In this document: positions 1-9,536 of the stretch, piece after piece
Layout of the letters: every line of letters begins with the position of its first letter
Position numbering within the stretch: position 1 is the first letter of the stretch
Assembly: GCA_937931205.1 (NCBI GenBank)
Contig: CALHBF010000021.1
Span: 1 to 64,000, forward strand
Direction of reading: 5' to 3'
Source: an uncultured Bacteriovoracaceae bacterium
GTDB lineage: Bacteria; Bdellovibrionota; Bacteriovoracia; Bacteriovoracales; Bacteriovoracaceae
Length of the DNA stretch: 64,000 nucleotides
Made by a program: the position numbers and the translations under genes
Notes under the pieces: generated by a model
What the model was told of the DNA's origin: nothing
The model's database searches: none
The model's input: the letters and a program-made list of their open reading frames with translations, nothing else

Positions 1-1983
1 CGGATAAAAAGAAGAGGTCGATTTGCCGTTTAAGAGTCGATATTTTTGATCAAAGATGTTTCTGACAAAGAACTCAACAATGTATTGATCCTTGTTATAG
101 GACAAATTGATATCTTGATAGAACTGAGCAGGAACGTTACGCGTATTATCTGCATCGGAATAGCTGCCTGCCAGATAACGAGAAACCATCACTAATGACC
201 AGGATTGGCTTAGTGTTTTCCAGTAAGAGAGCTGGCCGTTAAAAGGCGAGGCATCTGGAAACTGATTTCCAGTGAAGTTTTTGTTCCCTTCTTTGAAGTT
301 TAAGAATTGAGTATGAACATAACCCAAGTTAAGACGGATTTTGTCTTCTTGATTGATTTTTTTCATGAACTCAAACTCAGCTCCATAGAGTTCAGAGCTG
401 GAGGCGTTCTCAATTTGTGAATCGTGGACACCATTGTAGAGGACAAGAACCTGCTGATCATTCCATTTAGTGTAGAAGAGGTTGGCCGCTAAGGTATGAT
501 TTGTGTCTTGTGATTTGAAAGAGAGTTCATAGTTATGGGTTCTCTCAAGTCCGTATTCATTGGTATTCATCTTGATACGATTAACTGAGATTCCGCCAGT
601 TCGATATCCTTGAGAGTACGTTACTCCAAGTGACTTCTTATCAAATTGATAGGTATAACCAATCTTTGGCAGGAAAATATTTGTGGTCTGTGTTTTCAGA
701 TGATGACTATTGTAGGCCGAAAAACCCGGTGCTGCTGTCTGTACACTTGCCCCAATTTGATTGGCCACATGCTCAAGTCGTCCGCCCAGAAGCATGGAGT
801 GATTCTTATTAAAGTTGAAGATGAAAGTATCAAACAAGGCCAATGACTGGCGATTCTTTATATCTTCTTGTGTCGTTCTGTGAGGAACCACTGGGCTCAC
901 CATGAACATGCGGGCCTCATGGAAGTTATCAAGGTGATAACGGTGATAGTGAAGTCCTAAAAGATTGCTGAATTTCTCAGATTTAAAATTAAGCTGGTTT
1001 TCAAAAGAGAGGTAATCATCCTTCTCATTACGATGACGTTCTCCGGCCTTATTTTGAGCGGTTCCATCTTCATCACTAGTAACAGTTGCTCTGGCACGAG
1101 AAGCCGCTGTGATGAACTTATTGCTCCAACTATCTGAAAGCTTTTTAAAATAAGTGAGAGATGCTTGTTGGTTAAAAACTCGGTCACGGTAATCAATGTC
1201 TTCGTTAACTTCATATTTGTTGGCATCCTGAGCATATCCGCCACCCTGACTTCTACGAAGTGCTTTCATATCAATTTTCAAATAGTCAGTTGCATTAAAT
1301 TTATAAACGAAGTTAGTCGCAAAATGATCTTTGTTATTATTGCTCCACTTATCATTATCGGAGTATTTGTTGGTGATGAAACCATCGCTCAGCTCTTTGT
1401 TATAACTGGTTCTCCAGAAGAGCTTATTGGTAATTGCTTTATTCCAGCTAATGGCCGCCTCTTTTCTGCCGAAATTTCCGGCCGCAAGTTTAGCTGCTCC
1501 CTCATCAATCTGACTGGCCTCTTTATGGTAGAGGAGGATATTTCCGGCCAGTGAGTTTACGCCCTGATCAGTTGATTGGGCCCCACGACGTACTTCTACG
1601 CGAGAAAGATCCCAGTTCTCAAAACTTCCTGCTCGGAGGGCCAATGGAGTTTGAAAAACATCATCGACCATCACTGTGGCGAGATTATCCTTTTGAAATC
1701 CAGTTGGTCCCATATCTGAGATACCGCGGATACTGAACGTTTCACCGTTTTTATCACTTTGCGTTTGAATATTGGAGAGACCATTGAGCATTTGTACTGA
1801 ATTGGAAAGGTCAGAACGATTAAGCTGAGTTTCATCAAGTACTGAGATACTCTCATTGGTCTTTAAGAAGGTTCTTCCTTCTTTGTTTGATTTAACAGTT
1901 GAGACATCGATACTTTCTAAGTTCTCTTGAGCAAATGACAAGGAAGCAGAAACAAGAATAAAAGAGGCAAGGATCGCTTTCAT
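1..1983 (-). CDS. iutA: TonB-dependent siderophore receptor, aerobactin receptor-like (3' end outside window)
   Basis: Outer-membrane TonB-dependent receptor, cut by the window start; 661 codons are visible without a stop. The protein begins with a signal peptide (MKAILASFILVSASLSFAQ), then a possible TonB box (ESIDV), an N-terminal plug domain with the DLSRVEVRRG and NSLAGNILLY signatures, and a long beta-barrel. The last visible residues (NIFDQKYRLLNG) are the typical start of the final strands, so about 30-40 residues are probably missing. It starts two bases after the hydroxylase gene stops and is the fifth gene of the iucABCD operon, the same order as in enterobacterial aerobactin loci. 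The receptor family is clear; assignment to ferric aerobactin rests on synteny. Confidence 0.88.
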   Translation of the reverse strand, partial: MKAILASFILVSASLSFAQENLESIDVSTVKSNKEGRTFLKTNESISVLDETQLNRSDLSNSVQMLNGLSNIQTQSDKNGETFSIRGISDMGPTGFQKDNLATVMVDDVFQTPLALRAGSFENWDLSRVEVRRGAQSTDQGVNSLAGNILLYHKEASQIDEGAAKLAAGNFGRKEAAISWNKAITNKLFWRTSYNKELSDGFITNKYSDNDKWSNNNKDHFATNFVYKFNATDYLKIDMKALRRSQGGGYAQDANKYEVNEDIDYRDRVFNQQASLTYFKKLSDSWSNKFITAASRARATVTSDEDGTAQNKAGERHRNEKDDYLSFENQLNFKSEKFSNLLGLHYHRYHLDNFHEARMFMVSPVVPHRTTQEDIKNRQSLALFDTFIFNFNKNHSMLLGGRLEHVANQIGASVQTAAPGFSAYNSHHLKTQTTNIFLPKIGYTYQFDKKSLGVTYSQGYRTGGISVNRIKMNTNEYGLERTHNYELSFKSQDTNHTLAANLFYTKWNDQQVLVLYNGVHDSQIENASSSELYGAEFEFMKKINQEDKIRLNLGYVHTQFLNFKEGNKNFTGNQFPDASPFNGQLSYWKTLSQSWSLVMVSRYLAGSYSDADNTRNVPAQFYQDINLSYNKDQYIVEFFVRNIFDQKYRLLNGKSTSSFYP

Positions 1984-1985
1984 GA

Positions 1986-3266
1986 TTAATCTTCAAATTT
2001 AGTATACTGAACAAAAGTGTCCATAGGTTTTTGTTTAAAATAGTGTGTTTGGTGAGTCAGGTCATTAATGATCATGGCCGATCTCCAGGCCATAAGGGAA
2101 GTCTGAGGTTCAGATATTCCATGTCCGTGTCGGGAAAAGTTGAGAGCGTAAATTTTATTAGTGCTCGGTCCATCCCAGGAAAGATCAAAGTTTTTATTGA
2201 TCACAAAACGATGAGATTCATCTTTGTGAATGAGGTGTGTAATAGGCTTCAAGAAGTCTGGAATCACTTGTTCAAAACCTGTTGCAAGAATAACAATATC
2301 TGCATTGAGAGTTTCAGTTTCATCAATAAAGAAATTGCTAAGAGTCACCTGGTAACCATTATTCTGCTTTTGAATATCAAGACATTCTCTCATCGGTAGA
2401 ATATGAAACTTAGGACCTTCACCGGTAAGGGTTTTTAGGTAGAGATGTTTGTACAGATTCTCAAGATGTGATGGAGTATTCCCATCACTGGCAAGTTTTT
2501 GTTCTTTAACAATCTGCTGTTTTCTGCCTTCATTAATAGGAAAGAAAGCATCGACATAATTGGGAGTAAAATACTCATTGGTAAAGTTTGATTCATCAAG
2601 AGGAGCAAGATTCGCTCTTTTTGAAACGAGGACTACCGAAGAAGGTTTGTTCCAGCGACCTTTAAGGGCATGAGTGAAAATCTCTAGCCCCGTTTGTCCT
2701 CCGCCGATCACAACAACTTTTTTGTCTTTTAAGTCCACTTTATCGAGGTTTCCCGATTTAGCATGAAAAAGAGTGTTACTCAAAAGGGCGCGATCAACAA
2801 AATGTGGATAGCGAGGACGATGTCCAGTAGCGATTGAGATATTTTCAGCAGTGATGGTTTCTTTCGTTGTCGTGATATGAAAGAGATTTTCCTTAAATTC
2901 CACATTCTGGACATCCTGGTTAAAACGAAGTTTTGACTCAAGTTGTGAAGTCACCCACTGGCAATAAAGCTCAAACTCTTTTCGAGTGATGACCATTCTA
3001 TTGGTATTAAGAAAAGAAAAATAAAGTCCATTTGAAACAAGATAGTTCAAAAAGCTATAAGGAGAAGTAGGGTCAGCTGAAGTAACGAGATCCTTAAAGC
3101 AAGAAGTCTGCATATCGGCATCTTCAAACATTAATTCCGGATGCCAGCTAAAATAGGGCTTCTTTTCAAGAAACACGGTTTTTAGGTTTTCCACTTTATC
3201 ACAAAGGGAAGCTAAGCTCAGGTGAAAGGGACCGATACCAAGGCCTGCAAGATGATAATTGTTCAT
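1986..3266 (-). CDS. iucD: L-lysine N6-hydroxylase (aerobactin biosynthesis)
   Basis: Flavin- and NADPH-dependent N-hydroxylating monooxygenase of the IucD/PvdA/SidA family, 426 residues (IucD is about 445). It would hydroxylate the side-chain amine of lysine, the first step of aerobactin synthesis in the cytoplasm. Visible motifs are the N-terminal FAD-binding GIGPFHL (residues 10-16), a second dinucleotide-binding GGGQTGLE near residue 187 and the C-terminal ATGF near 330. Its ATG overlaps the iucC stop by four bases (ATGA), implying translational coupling. Family alone would also allow ornithine or cadaverine as substrate; lysine is inferred from the neighbouring iucA, iucB and iucC. Confidence 0.9.
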   Translation of the reverse strand: MNNYHLAGLGIGPFHLSLASLCDKVENLKTVFLEKKPYFSWHPELMFEDADMQTSCFKDLVTSADPTSPYSFLNYLVSNGLYFSFLNTNRMVITRKEFELYCQWVTSQLESKLRFNQDVQNVEFKENLFHITTTKETITAENISIATGHRPRYPHFVDRALLSNTLFHAKSGNLDKVDLKDKKVVVIGGGQTGLEIFTHALKGRWNKPSSVVLVSKRANLAPLDESNFTNEYFTPNYVDAFFPINEGRKQQIVKEQKLASDGNTPSHLENLYKHLYLKTLTGEGPKFHILPMRECLDIQKQNNGYQVTLSNFFIDETETLNADIVILATGFEQVIPDFLKPITHLIHKDESHRFVINKNFDLSWDGPSTNKIYALNFSRHGHGISEPQTSLMAWRSAMIINDLTHQTHYFKQKPMDTFVQYTKFED

Positions 3267-4939
3267 AAGTTCACCGGAGAGAGAGGATTTAAAATCTGTT
3301 GACCAAGAAGTGGGAGAGGACGCTCGGCCGAGTCTCCATATCCAATCTTGAAGCGAACAGAGTTAACTAATATTTTTTCAAAATGCTGTTTGAGAAGGCT
3401 AATTCCAATGTTGTGAGAATTTTCATAAGATGAAATTTCCTGAGAAATTGTTGTGTAAAATTCTTTCTCAGAGATGACATTCTCAATTGATAAATTCATG
3501 CCAATGTAGCGAAGCAGAGTCACGAAATGAGCAGTATAAAGATCGTGAATTAAATGTTCAGGCTTAAGTTTGGTAATTTGATGATAGGACTGATTAAAAA
3601 GTTCAATCGTTTTCTGAGGAGCCTTATCACTTAATCTGAAATCCCCTTGGAAATCTTTGAGGACTAATTTTTGAGGTCGATAATTTTCCATTACGAGCAT
3701 AATGTTCTGACCATGAGAAACTAGGCCAATCCCATGCTGTTGCTGTAAATGGAGAAGGGGAATGATCACCACTTGAGTATAGGAGACGAGCCACTCTTTA
3801 GCAGAAAGCCCTGACTTTTCGATATAAGCACTCGCAGCACTCGCTCCGTTACTATCTTGATAGAGTAAGTTGGCAGTAAGAATGATTTGCTGATGAGAAT
3901 TGATCTTACTGTCAGCAGATTCTCTCCAGATCGCTCCCAAGTATTCATGGAAACGATAAGGAGCCCCAGGAATCTGTGCCAGATCTTCCGGGATATAAGT
4001 AACACCGGCCTCTTCATTAAGGATATCAACCTTATTTTGAAGGAATGTATCCTGAGCAATAAGAGTCGTAAGAGATTTAGAAATCAATGGGCCAAGTTCT
4101 ATTGTTTTGGCCGGAATTCCACGAATGCAGCTGGTATTTAAAATACTTAAAGGAAGTTTAATCTCAAAGGGTGCTTCGGGAAATACTGAGTTGAGAGTGC
4201 GAAGAGAGACTTGCGGAGAGAAATGATTTTTTGTCTCCCCCAGATCAATCAGATTCCCTTCATGAATTTCTTTTTGGAAGTGATAGAGAATAACATTTTC
4301 CCACTGCCAAGGATGAATAGGCATAAGGGTAAAGAGCGAGAGATCAATTTGCATTTGAATTGATTCAAGATGCTCTGAACTCGTTAGGCTCTCATAATGC
4401 TTTTGCTTTGGAAGAACACCTTTCAAAAGATTTGTTCTAATAGCGATGAGCTTCAGAGTGAAAAGTTCTTTGTTTTCTGGAGCATATTTTCTCCAGTCAC
4501 TTGTATTCCATCCGATTCTTCCCTTATTCATTAGGATTTTAGGATGTCCATTGAGAGATTGTTGAGTTTCTAAATAATTTAGTTCAATAAATTCTTGAAC
4601 ACTAGGACCTTGCAGAAGTTTTAAGTCAGCATAGAGTGTGGATCTCATCTCTTCAATGAATTGAGCAAGAGTGATGTCTGACATCTTTGTATATTCTTGG
4701 GTATCAATGAAAAAGATAGAAGCTTCAACCAGTGATGAACCATTTCGAGTGATAGAATTTGGGTTAACTTTAATCCAGTTCCAAAGACTTTTTTGTCCTT
4801 GAAATGAATAAGAAACACCATTCGAATTGGTAAAAGAAAACAACGAATTGTTTTCAGAAACACTGATGGTTTCTTCAAAGACCATTTCACCGATGGCCTT
4901 GGCAATTAAGTTGAGATTAACTTGCTGCCAATTATTCAA
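3263..4939 (-). CDS. iucC: Aerobactin synthase, second NIS synthetase (IucC-like)
   Basis: ATP-dependent NRPS-independent siderophore (NIS) synthetase, 558 residues, close to the length of E. coli IucC. It would join the second acetyl-hydroxylysine to the citryl intermediate to complete aerobactin. Conserved NIS motifs are seen: GHPKILMNKGR, PIHPWQWEN, SLRTL, NTSCIRGIP, SHGQNI, KDFQGD and the C-terminal LIHDLYTAHFVTLLRYI block, which follows IucC rather than IucA. The best start is a TTG overlapping the iucB stop as TTGA, with AGGGG about nine bases upstream; the next ATG lies 18 codons inside. Overlaps on both sides bind it into the operon. Confidence 0.9.
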   Translation of the reverse strand: MNNWQQVNLNLIAKAIGEMVFEETISVSENNSLFSFTNSNGVSYSFQGQKSLWNWIKVNPNSITRNGSSLVEASIFFIDTQEYTKMSDITLAQFIEEMRSTLYADLKLLQGPSVQEFIELNYLETQQSLNGHPKILMNKGRIGWNTSDWRKYAPENKELFTLKLIAIRTNLLKGVLPKQKHYESLTSSEHLESIQMQIDLSLFTLMPIHPWQWENVILYHFQKEIHEGNLIDLGETKNHFSPQVSLRTLNSVFPEAPFEIKLPLSILNTSCIRGIPAKTIELGPLISKSLTTLIAQDTFLQNKVDILNEEAGVTYIPEDLAQIPGAPYRFHEYLGAIWRESADSKINSHQQIILTANLLYQDSNGASAASAYIEKSGLSAKEWLVSYTQVVIIPLLHLQQQHGIGLVSHGQNIMLVMENYRPQKLVLKDFQGDFRLSDKAPQKTIELFNQSYHQITKLKPEHLIHDLYTAHFVTLLRYIGMNLSIENVISEKEFYTTISQEISSYENSHNIGISLLKQHFEKILVNSVRFKIGYGDSAERPLPLLGQQILNPLSPVNL

Positions 4940-5850
4940 AGTCTGGCCCCTTTAAAAAAAAGTTCTCTTGAATTCTCGAGAAGAACAGCTCTTTTGTGAG
5001 GGAAATCGAAAATCTTCAATGCTTTCCAGCCAATGGTATCGTCGGCATATTTAAGAACCTTGTTATTGTCGTAACGTGGTTCGGCCATTGTGAATTCTGT
5101 TTTCGCATTATCGAGGTAAATGAAATGGAGGGCAGAGTGAGTGATAGCATCAGTGTTGCTTTTACCAAGATAGCGTTTATTACCGATTAGAAAGTGAAAC
5201 CCTCTATCATAGGGCCTTGATTCATAATAAGGGCCCAAGCGATCTTCTCGCACCCAATAGAATTCAAAGTAACCAACAGCTTCGCCGTCAGCTTCGACAA
5301 TCATAGGAATTTGATGTTTTTTATTCAGTCCATCTTCAATGTACTTTTTTAGCTCTTCTTTGCTTTGAGCAAGTTCCCAAAAGAAAGCAACTCTCTGCTG
5401 GTTATGCCATTGATGAAATGTTTCAAGATCACTCTCTTTGATTGTTCTGAAACGAAGGGTTTTCTTCATTGAAGGAATATAGCGTGAATAATGAATACCA
5501 TGGTAATGATTGGGTCTCATCGGATGAGAAACCCCATTAGTATCTGTCCAGCTCTCAGTTGCCTCGACAGGCTTCTCTGTCAGCCAGAGTTGAGGGTTTT
5601 GATAAAAAGCCTCACGTTTGATATTTTGATTATTAATGGAGATTTCTGAGACATCCTTCTGATGAGCAAAAATGGCTTCCGTTAAAATGGCCATTTCTTC
5701 TTCCGTTGCCTCTAGAGAGTAGCAATGATCAGTATTAAGAGCGAGAATTGTTTCGTTAATGCCTTTAATTTTGATCACAGAGTTTTCAATACCGACTTGA
5801 TATTCACGACCTGAGCGAGGAAGAATAAGGTGATAGTTACTAATTTCCAT
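4936..5850 (-). CDS. iucB: N6-hydroxylysine O-acetyltransferase (IucB-like GNAT)
   Basis: 304-residue acetyltransferase expected to acetylate N6-hydroxylysine with acetyl-CoA between the IucD and IucA/IucC steps. The C-terminal two thirds is a siderophore-type GNAT domain: HPMRPNHYHG, LRFRTIKESDLETFHQWHN, VGYFEFYWVREDRLGPYY and DRGFHFLIGNKRYLG match the IucB/AlcA-like signature, and the final part gives KVLKYADDTIGW. The N-terminal 100 residues form the poorly conserved extra domain also present in IucB. It overlaps iucA by 11 bases and iucC by four. Substrate is inferred from the operon. Confidence 0.9.
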   Translation of the reverse strand: MEISNYHLILPRSGREYQVGIENSVIKIKGINETILALNTDHCYSLEATEEEMAILTEAIFAHQKDVSEISINNQNIKREAFYQNPQLWLTEKPVEATESWTDTNGVSHPMRPNHYHGIHYSRYIPSMKKTLRFRTIKESDLETFHQWHNQQRVAFFWELAQSKEELKKYIEDGLNKKHQIPMIVEADGEAVGYFEFYWVREDRLGPYYESRPYDRGFHFLIGNKRYLGKSNTDAITHSALHFIYLDNAKTEFTMAEPRYDNNKVLKYADDTIGWKALKIFDFPHKRAVLLENSRELFFKGARL

Positions 5851-7474
5851 ACTTAATTCTCATGAGTGGGTTTTCAATATCAGTATAAATATTTAACGGA
5901 TTGCTTGCCGTATTTTCATTGATCGCATTGACTGTGCAAAAGAAATTACCTTTGTGTTTTAAGGTTTTACTTTGCAGTAGATAATCAATAAATGTTGAAT
6001 CAATGCCCGTTCTTGATTTGAGTTTCACTAAAAAACTTTTATAGACCTCTAAGAGATCAAATTCTTGCACTTCCAAATTTTGAGCGATGGCACTGATCAT
6101 ATTAAAAACGCTGTTAATGATCACATAATACCCAAAGAGAGCGTGTGAAACATCATCTGGAAGCAGATTTCCGTTCTCCTCGGTAATTTTTTCAAGCTCT
6201 GAGGCAATACCAGCTATTTTTTTCATATCATAACCGGTTCCATGGCAGTCCCTGAAGTAAGCCCCGACAGGTTTTCCCTTGTTTAGCTTGAGTACTAAGT
6301 TCTGTTGGTGGGCCCCTAACAGAAGTCCAAACTCACTTTGGGCCACAATGAGCGGAGCGATGGCCTTATTTAAGTATTCTTCAAACCAAACAGTGGGAGA
6401 AAGAAGAGAACCTAAAATAAGGTCTTTTAGAATATTTCTTCCACCCTTAATCGTTGGTTGAGTAAGAGTGGCAATCAGAGAGACTTCATCCTCTTTCTTG
6501 ATTGGATTTTCTCTGAGCATTATCAATGATTCAGGAATGGGATTCCCTTGCTGATCTTTGATTCCCGCAAAATAGGGCTCTTGAATGATTTGAAAGTTTT
6601 CAAATTCTTTGAAGAAAGGAGTTAGGTGTGAGTGCTGACAGATCTCATGAATCTGCAGGCCTCTTTCCAATTCATGAAGAAGAAGCAGTCTTACTGAATT
6701 GGTCATTTTCACACTCAGTGAAAACTTGATCATGTAGTCAGCTTGATCATTGTAAACTGTTCTTAAAGAAGAGGTTGGTATCCAGAATCTCTCATCTTGA
6801 TTAAGAGATTTTACTAAATCTTTTGCCAGATATTCTTTAATAACATCTGTCTTAAAAAGAATTTCTTTCTGCCAAGGGTGAACAGGGAGAAGGACATATC
6901 CTTCATCTGCTCTGAATGAAGAGAGCTGGTTTTGCCATTTAAGATCTTCAAAAAAGTTGGAGTATCTTTCAAAGAAAATAGATTGATGAACCTGAACCCA
7001 ATTGAGATGAAACATTCCCCCATGTTCGGGAGAGAATTGAGAGAGATCCTGAGTTGTAAATTGACTACGACTTTTTGGTGTTGGATGTAATGAATGTCCA
7101 ACAAAGAGAGAGGTCTCTGTTTCTCTAAAATGCGGAAGAATATTTTTGAATGATTCTCCATTGAGCTTCAAAGCTTCAGCAAGACACTCATGACTCTCTT
7201 TTACTCTTTTTGAAAAAGTATTGTCAGAAGTGAGCCCCAGCACTTCGTTAAGAAGGTTAAGGAAATCAAAAAATGAGATTGAGGAATCATGTTGTTTAAT
7301 TACTCCGGTATAGCGGTGGTGGCCAACGACGGAATAATGAGAAACCTCAATATGTAATGGAGCATTTTTTGTAGGAACAACAATATAGGGTGCAGAGTAA
7401 GAGCTATCCTTCCATTCAAGAAGAAAGGAGTTCATAAGAGGGGTGAATGAGTAAAGTTCTTCGGGTGTCAGCAT
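5840..7474 (-). CDS. iucA: First NIS synthetase of aerobactin synthesis (IucA-like)
   Basis: 544-residue IucA/IucC-family synthetase, first gene of the operon; it would condense acetyl-hydroxylysine with citrate. Seen in sequence: VGHSLHPTPKSR, LLPVHPWQKE, IPTSSLRTVY, IKFSLSVKMTNSVR, LLGAHQQNLVL, FRDCHGTGY and the C-terminal KGNFFC...NENT block, all in the order and spacing of E. coli IucA. The ATG aligns with the N-terminus of the family, but no ordinary Shine-Dalgarno precedes it; instead a perfect hairpin and a T-run end eight bases upstream (separate entry). The IucA versus IucC assignment rests on those C-terminal motifs and gene order. Confidence 0.9.
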   Translation of the reverse strand: MLTPEELYSFTPLMNSFLLEWKDSSYSAPYIVVPTKNAPLHIEVSHYSVVGHHRYTGVIKQHDSSISFFDFLNLLNEVLGLTSDNTFSKRVKESHECLAEALKLNGESFKNILPHFRETETSLFVGHSLHPTPKSRSQFTTQDLSQFSPEHGGMFHLNWVQVHQSIFFERYSNFFEDLKWQNQLSSFRADEGYVLLPVHPWQKEILFKTDVIKEYLAKDLVKSLNQDERFWIPTSSLRTVYNDQADYMIKFSLSVKMTNSVRLLLLHELERGLQIHEICQHSHLTPFFKEFENFQIIQEPYFAGIKDQQGNPIPESLIMLRENPIKKEDEVSLIATLTQPTIKGGRNILKDLILGSLLSPTVWFEEYLNKAIAPLIVAQSEFGLLLGAHQQNLVLKLNKGKPVGAYFRDCHGTGYDMKKIAGIASELEKITEENGNLLPDDVSHALFGYYVIINSVFNMISAIAQNLEVQEFDLLEVYKSFLVKLKSRTGIDSTFIDYLLQSKTLKHKGNFFCTVNAINENTASNPLNIYTDIENPLMRIKYGN

Positions 7475-7486
7475 AGTTTTTTAAAA

Positions 7487-7509
7487 GGTGGAGAATGTAC
7501 TTCTCCACC
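7487..7509 (-). promoter_or_regulatory. Hairpin in the iucA leader (possible attenuator)
   Basis: A perfect 9-bp inverted repeat (GGTGGAGAA / TTCTCCACC) with a 5-base loop lies 13 bases before the iucA ATG. Read on the minus strand it is followed by TTTTAAAAAAC, so it resembles a short intrinsic terminator in the leader. Its first arm holds the only Shine-Dalgarno-like GGAG nearby, which would be paired when the hairpin forms. A regulatory role is inference. Confidence 0.5.
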
Positions 7510-7724
7510 CACGCAACAAAGGAAGTATCAAAACGGATTGTTCGATAACCACTACATGGGTTTGTATCGCCAAACAGACTTGCTGGTCAATAAAAATCTG
7601 ATAAATTTCGATAACATAATTGTTTAAAATTTAAATGCTGCCAAAAAATTAGACGGCCGACTTATATGAAATCAGTCGATTAGAGCACAAGGTTTTGGCA
7701 CGGTGCTTGATAGGTTGGTTTGTT

Positions 7725-9506
7725 ATGAAAAAGCCAATCCTTGCCCTTATTCTAGTCGTTTTATTTACTTCTCAAAGTCTCTGGGCCCAGTCGTGTCCTT
7801 TGACCAATGGCAAACTTACAGATCTTCGGATTGCGGCCATGAAGCTTTCTCAAAAAGTTTCTCTCTCTCCGCAATGTCAGAAGTTTGAGGAACAGGTAAA
7901 TGAAGCGAATGCTAATCTTACTGAGTTGACTAAGAAAATTGGTAAGATGAGTGAAGGCGGAGATTATGCTATCGGTGAGAAGCAAACAACGGCCTTAGCG
8001 GCTGTGACTCAGTTAAATAGTGTGACAGCAGTGTTTAACGATAAGACTTGCGGTAAGGAGTTAGTAGGCTTTCTGGACTATGTTGATGCTTTTGCAGATG
8101 TGGCCAGTGGAATTGCTCCTTTCTTAGCACTCTATGGTGGCCCGGAATCTATGCCTTGGGCCATTGGTACCGCCCTCGCGGCAACGACAGTAAAAAGTGT
8201 GATCAATTTCTTTAAATCAAAAACAGTTGATATGAAGAATCCTGAGCAGAGTGCCGCTTTCATTCAGAATTCATGCTCGTTTTATAACTTAGATATGATC
8301 AAGTCTTCGATTGATGATCTTCAGATGAACCGTTTCTCAAAAATTGAAAAAGAACTAGAAGAAACGAAGGCTAAATTAGTAAAACTCGACAGCTCAAAAC
8401 CAGAAAAACCAAATGGTGATTACAGTCAAAGATTGGAAACAGCTCTTAGAGATAGAGAGAGACTTTTATTCTTAAGCTCTAGTTTCTCAACTGATCCTCT
8501 TGAGGCATGTGTTTATATCAGTGCCTATGCTAATGGACAGGATGGAGGGCTGATTAATCGCGTTTGGGGCAATTATTATGAGTCAATTCAGAAAGAAACA
8601 TTTCGTACTGAACTAGAGTATAATTACTTTCACAATATTCTCAATCCCCAAGCTCAGAATATTGATTTTGGGAAGTGTAAGGAATTCGGCAGCCGCTGGT
8701 TGACGAAAGTGGAATCAATGTCAAAGAGTGGAATTACTTTTATTGAAGAGAAGTCGAAAGAGCTTCCTGATGTTCAGCTTTTTGATGAGTGGACAAAAAC
8801 AAGAGCGAAAGTTGCTTTAGACATTGAAGTTCTTGAAACAAAGATTAAATATCTTCATGAAATGATGGGTGATGGTTTTGATATTGAGTATTCTGAAATC
8901 ATCAGATCTCATGATCAAGTTAAAGACGCTCTCTTCATGAGTTATAAGTATATTTATGTTGTAAAATTTAAAGGATTAGCTGAGGCCTGGTTAAGCACAA
9001 AACAAGAGAGTGCTTGGTTGGAGTATCGTGATTTCTTCTCTAAAAAGAAAGAAGTCTTCAATAAGATCAGTCGAGTCCAGAAAACTATGGGAGTGAGTGA
9101 AATCACACCCGCGAATACCAGAAAATGGTCAGAAGCTTATAAGGCCAAGAACAATAAAGAACATCCAGAAGTACATAATGGAACTCATACAGAAATTTGT
9201 AATCAGTTAAGACAGTCTTGGACTTCTTGGAATAATGGATATGTCCATGCCCGTGCTGGTAAAACTTATTGTTTAACTTTTGATAAAGTGATTAACCAGA
9301 TGGATTACCCTGCTGTTCAAAGAGTTTGTTTTGGAACTTCATCACGAGTAGGGTATCAGTTTAATTCACTCAAAAATCAGGTTAGAGATTTTGAGGAGAT
9401 CAAGTATGAAGCAGATGAGGTGGTCGATCGAATGAATGAACTTCGTTGTTCACGCCAGATCAAAGAAATTAACCAAGAAGCACTTTCATCTTTTCAGGAA
9501 AAATAA
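7725..9506 (+). CDS. Exported protein of unknown function (593 aa)
   Basis: I do not recognise a family. The likely start is the ATG at 7725, which opens a clear signal peptide (MKKPILALILVVLFTSQSLWA) cleaved before QSCP; an upstream in-frame ATG at 7695 would put charged residues ahead of it. The mature protein is largely helical, with a Gly/Ala-rich hydrophobic segment near residues 120-165 and coiled-coil-like Glu/Lys-rich stretches near 195-235 and 370-400. It has ten or more cysteines spread along the chain, consistent with periplasmic disulfides. It is transcribed divergently from the siderophore operon and ends at a strong bidirectional terminator. Probably a lineage-specific envelope protein. 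Confidence 0.75.
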   Translation: MKKPILALILVVLFTSQSLWAQSCPLTNGKLTDLRIAAMKLSQKVSLSPQCQKFEEQVNEANANLTELTKKIGKMSEGGDYAIGEKQTTALAAVTQLNSVTAVFNDKTCGKELVGFLDYVDAFADVASGIAPFLALYGGPESMPWAIGTALAATTVKSVINFFKSKTVDMKNPEQSAAFIQNSCSFYNLDMIKSSIDDLQMNRFSKIEKELEETKAKLVKLDSSKPEKPNGDYSQRLETALRDRERLLFLSSSFSTDPLEACVYISAYANGQDGGLINRVWGNYYESIQKETFRTELEYNYFHNILNPQAQNIDFGKCKEFGSRWLTKVESMSKSGITFIEEKSKELPDVQLFDEWTKTRAKVALDIEVLETKIKYLHEMMGDGFDIEYSEIIRSHDQVKDALFMSYKYIYVVKFKGLAEAWLSTKQESAWLEYRDFFSKKKEVFNKISRVQKTMGVSEITPANTRKWSEAYKAKNNKEHPEVHNGTHTEICNQLRQSWTSWNNGYVHARAGKTYCLTFDKVINQMDYPAVQRVCFGTSSRVGYQFNSLKNQVRDFEEIKYEADEVVDRMNELRCSRQIKEINQEALSSFQEK

Positions 9507-9534
9507 AAAAAGGCCTCATTAAGAGGCCTTTTTA
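9506..9534. terminator. Bidirectional intrinsic terminator
   Basis: An A-run, GGCCTC stem, ATTAA loop, GAGGCC and T-run form a symmetrical hairpin between the convergent genes ending at 9506 and 9537; it can serve both strands. Confidence 0.9.
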
Positions 9535-9536
9535 TT

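Noticed and set aside
957-1244. Reading frames inside iutA as separate genes
   Set aside because: They overlap a continuous receptor frame with clear homology and lack ribosome-binding sites.
7600-7620. GATAAA and GATAAC elements as a Fur box for iucA
   Set aside because: Only half-sites match the GATAAT consensus; neither the 19-bp nor the 7-1-7 form is present.
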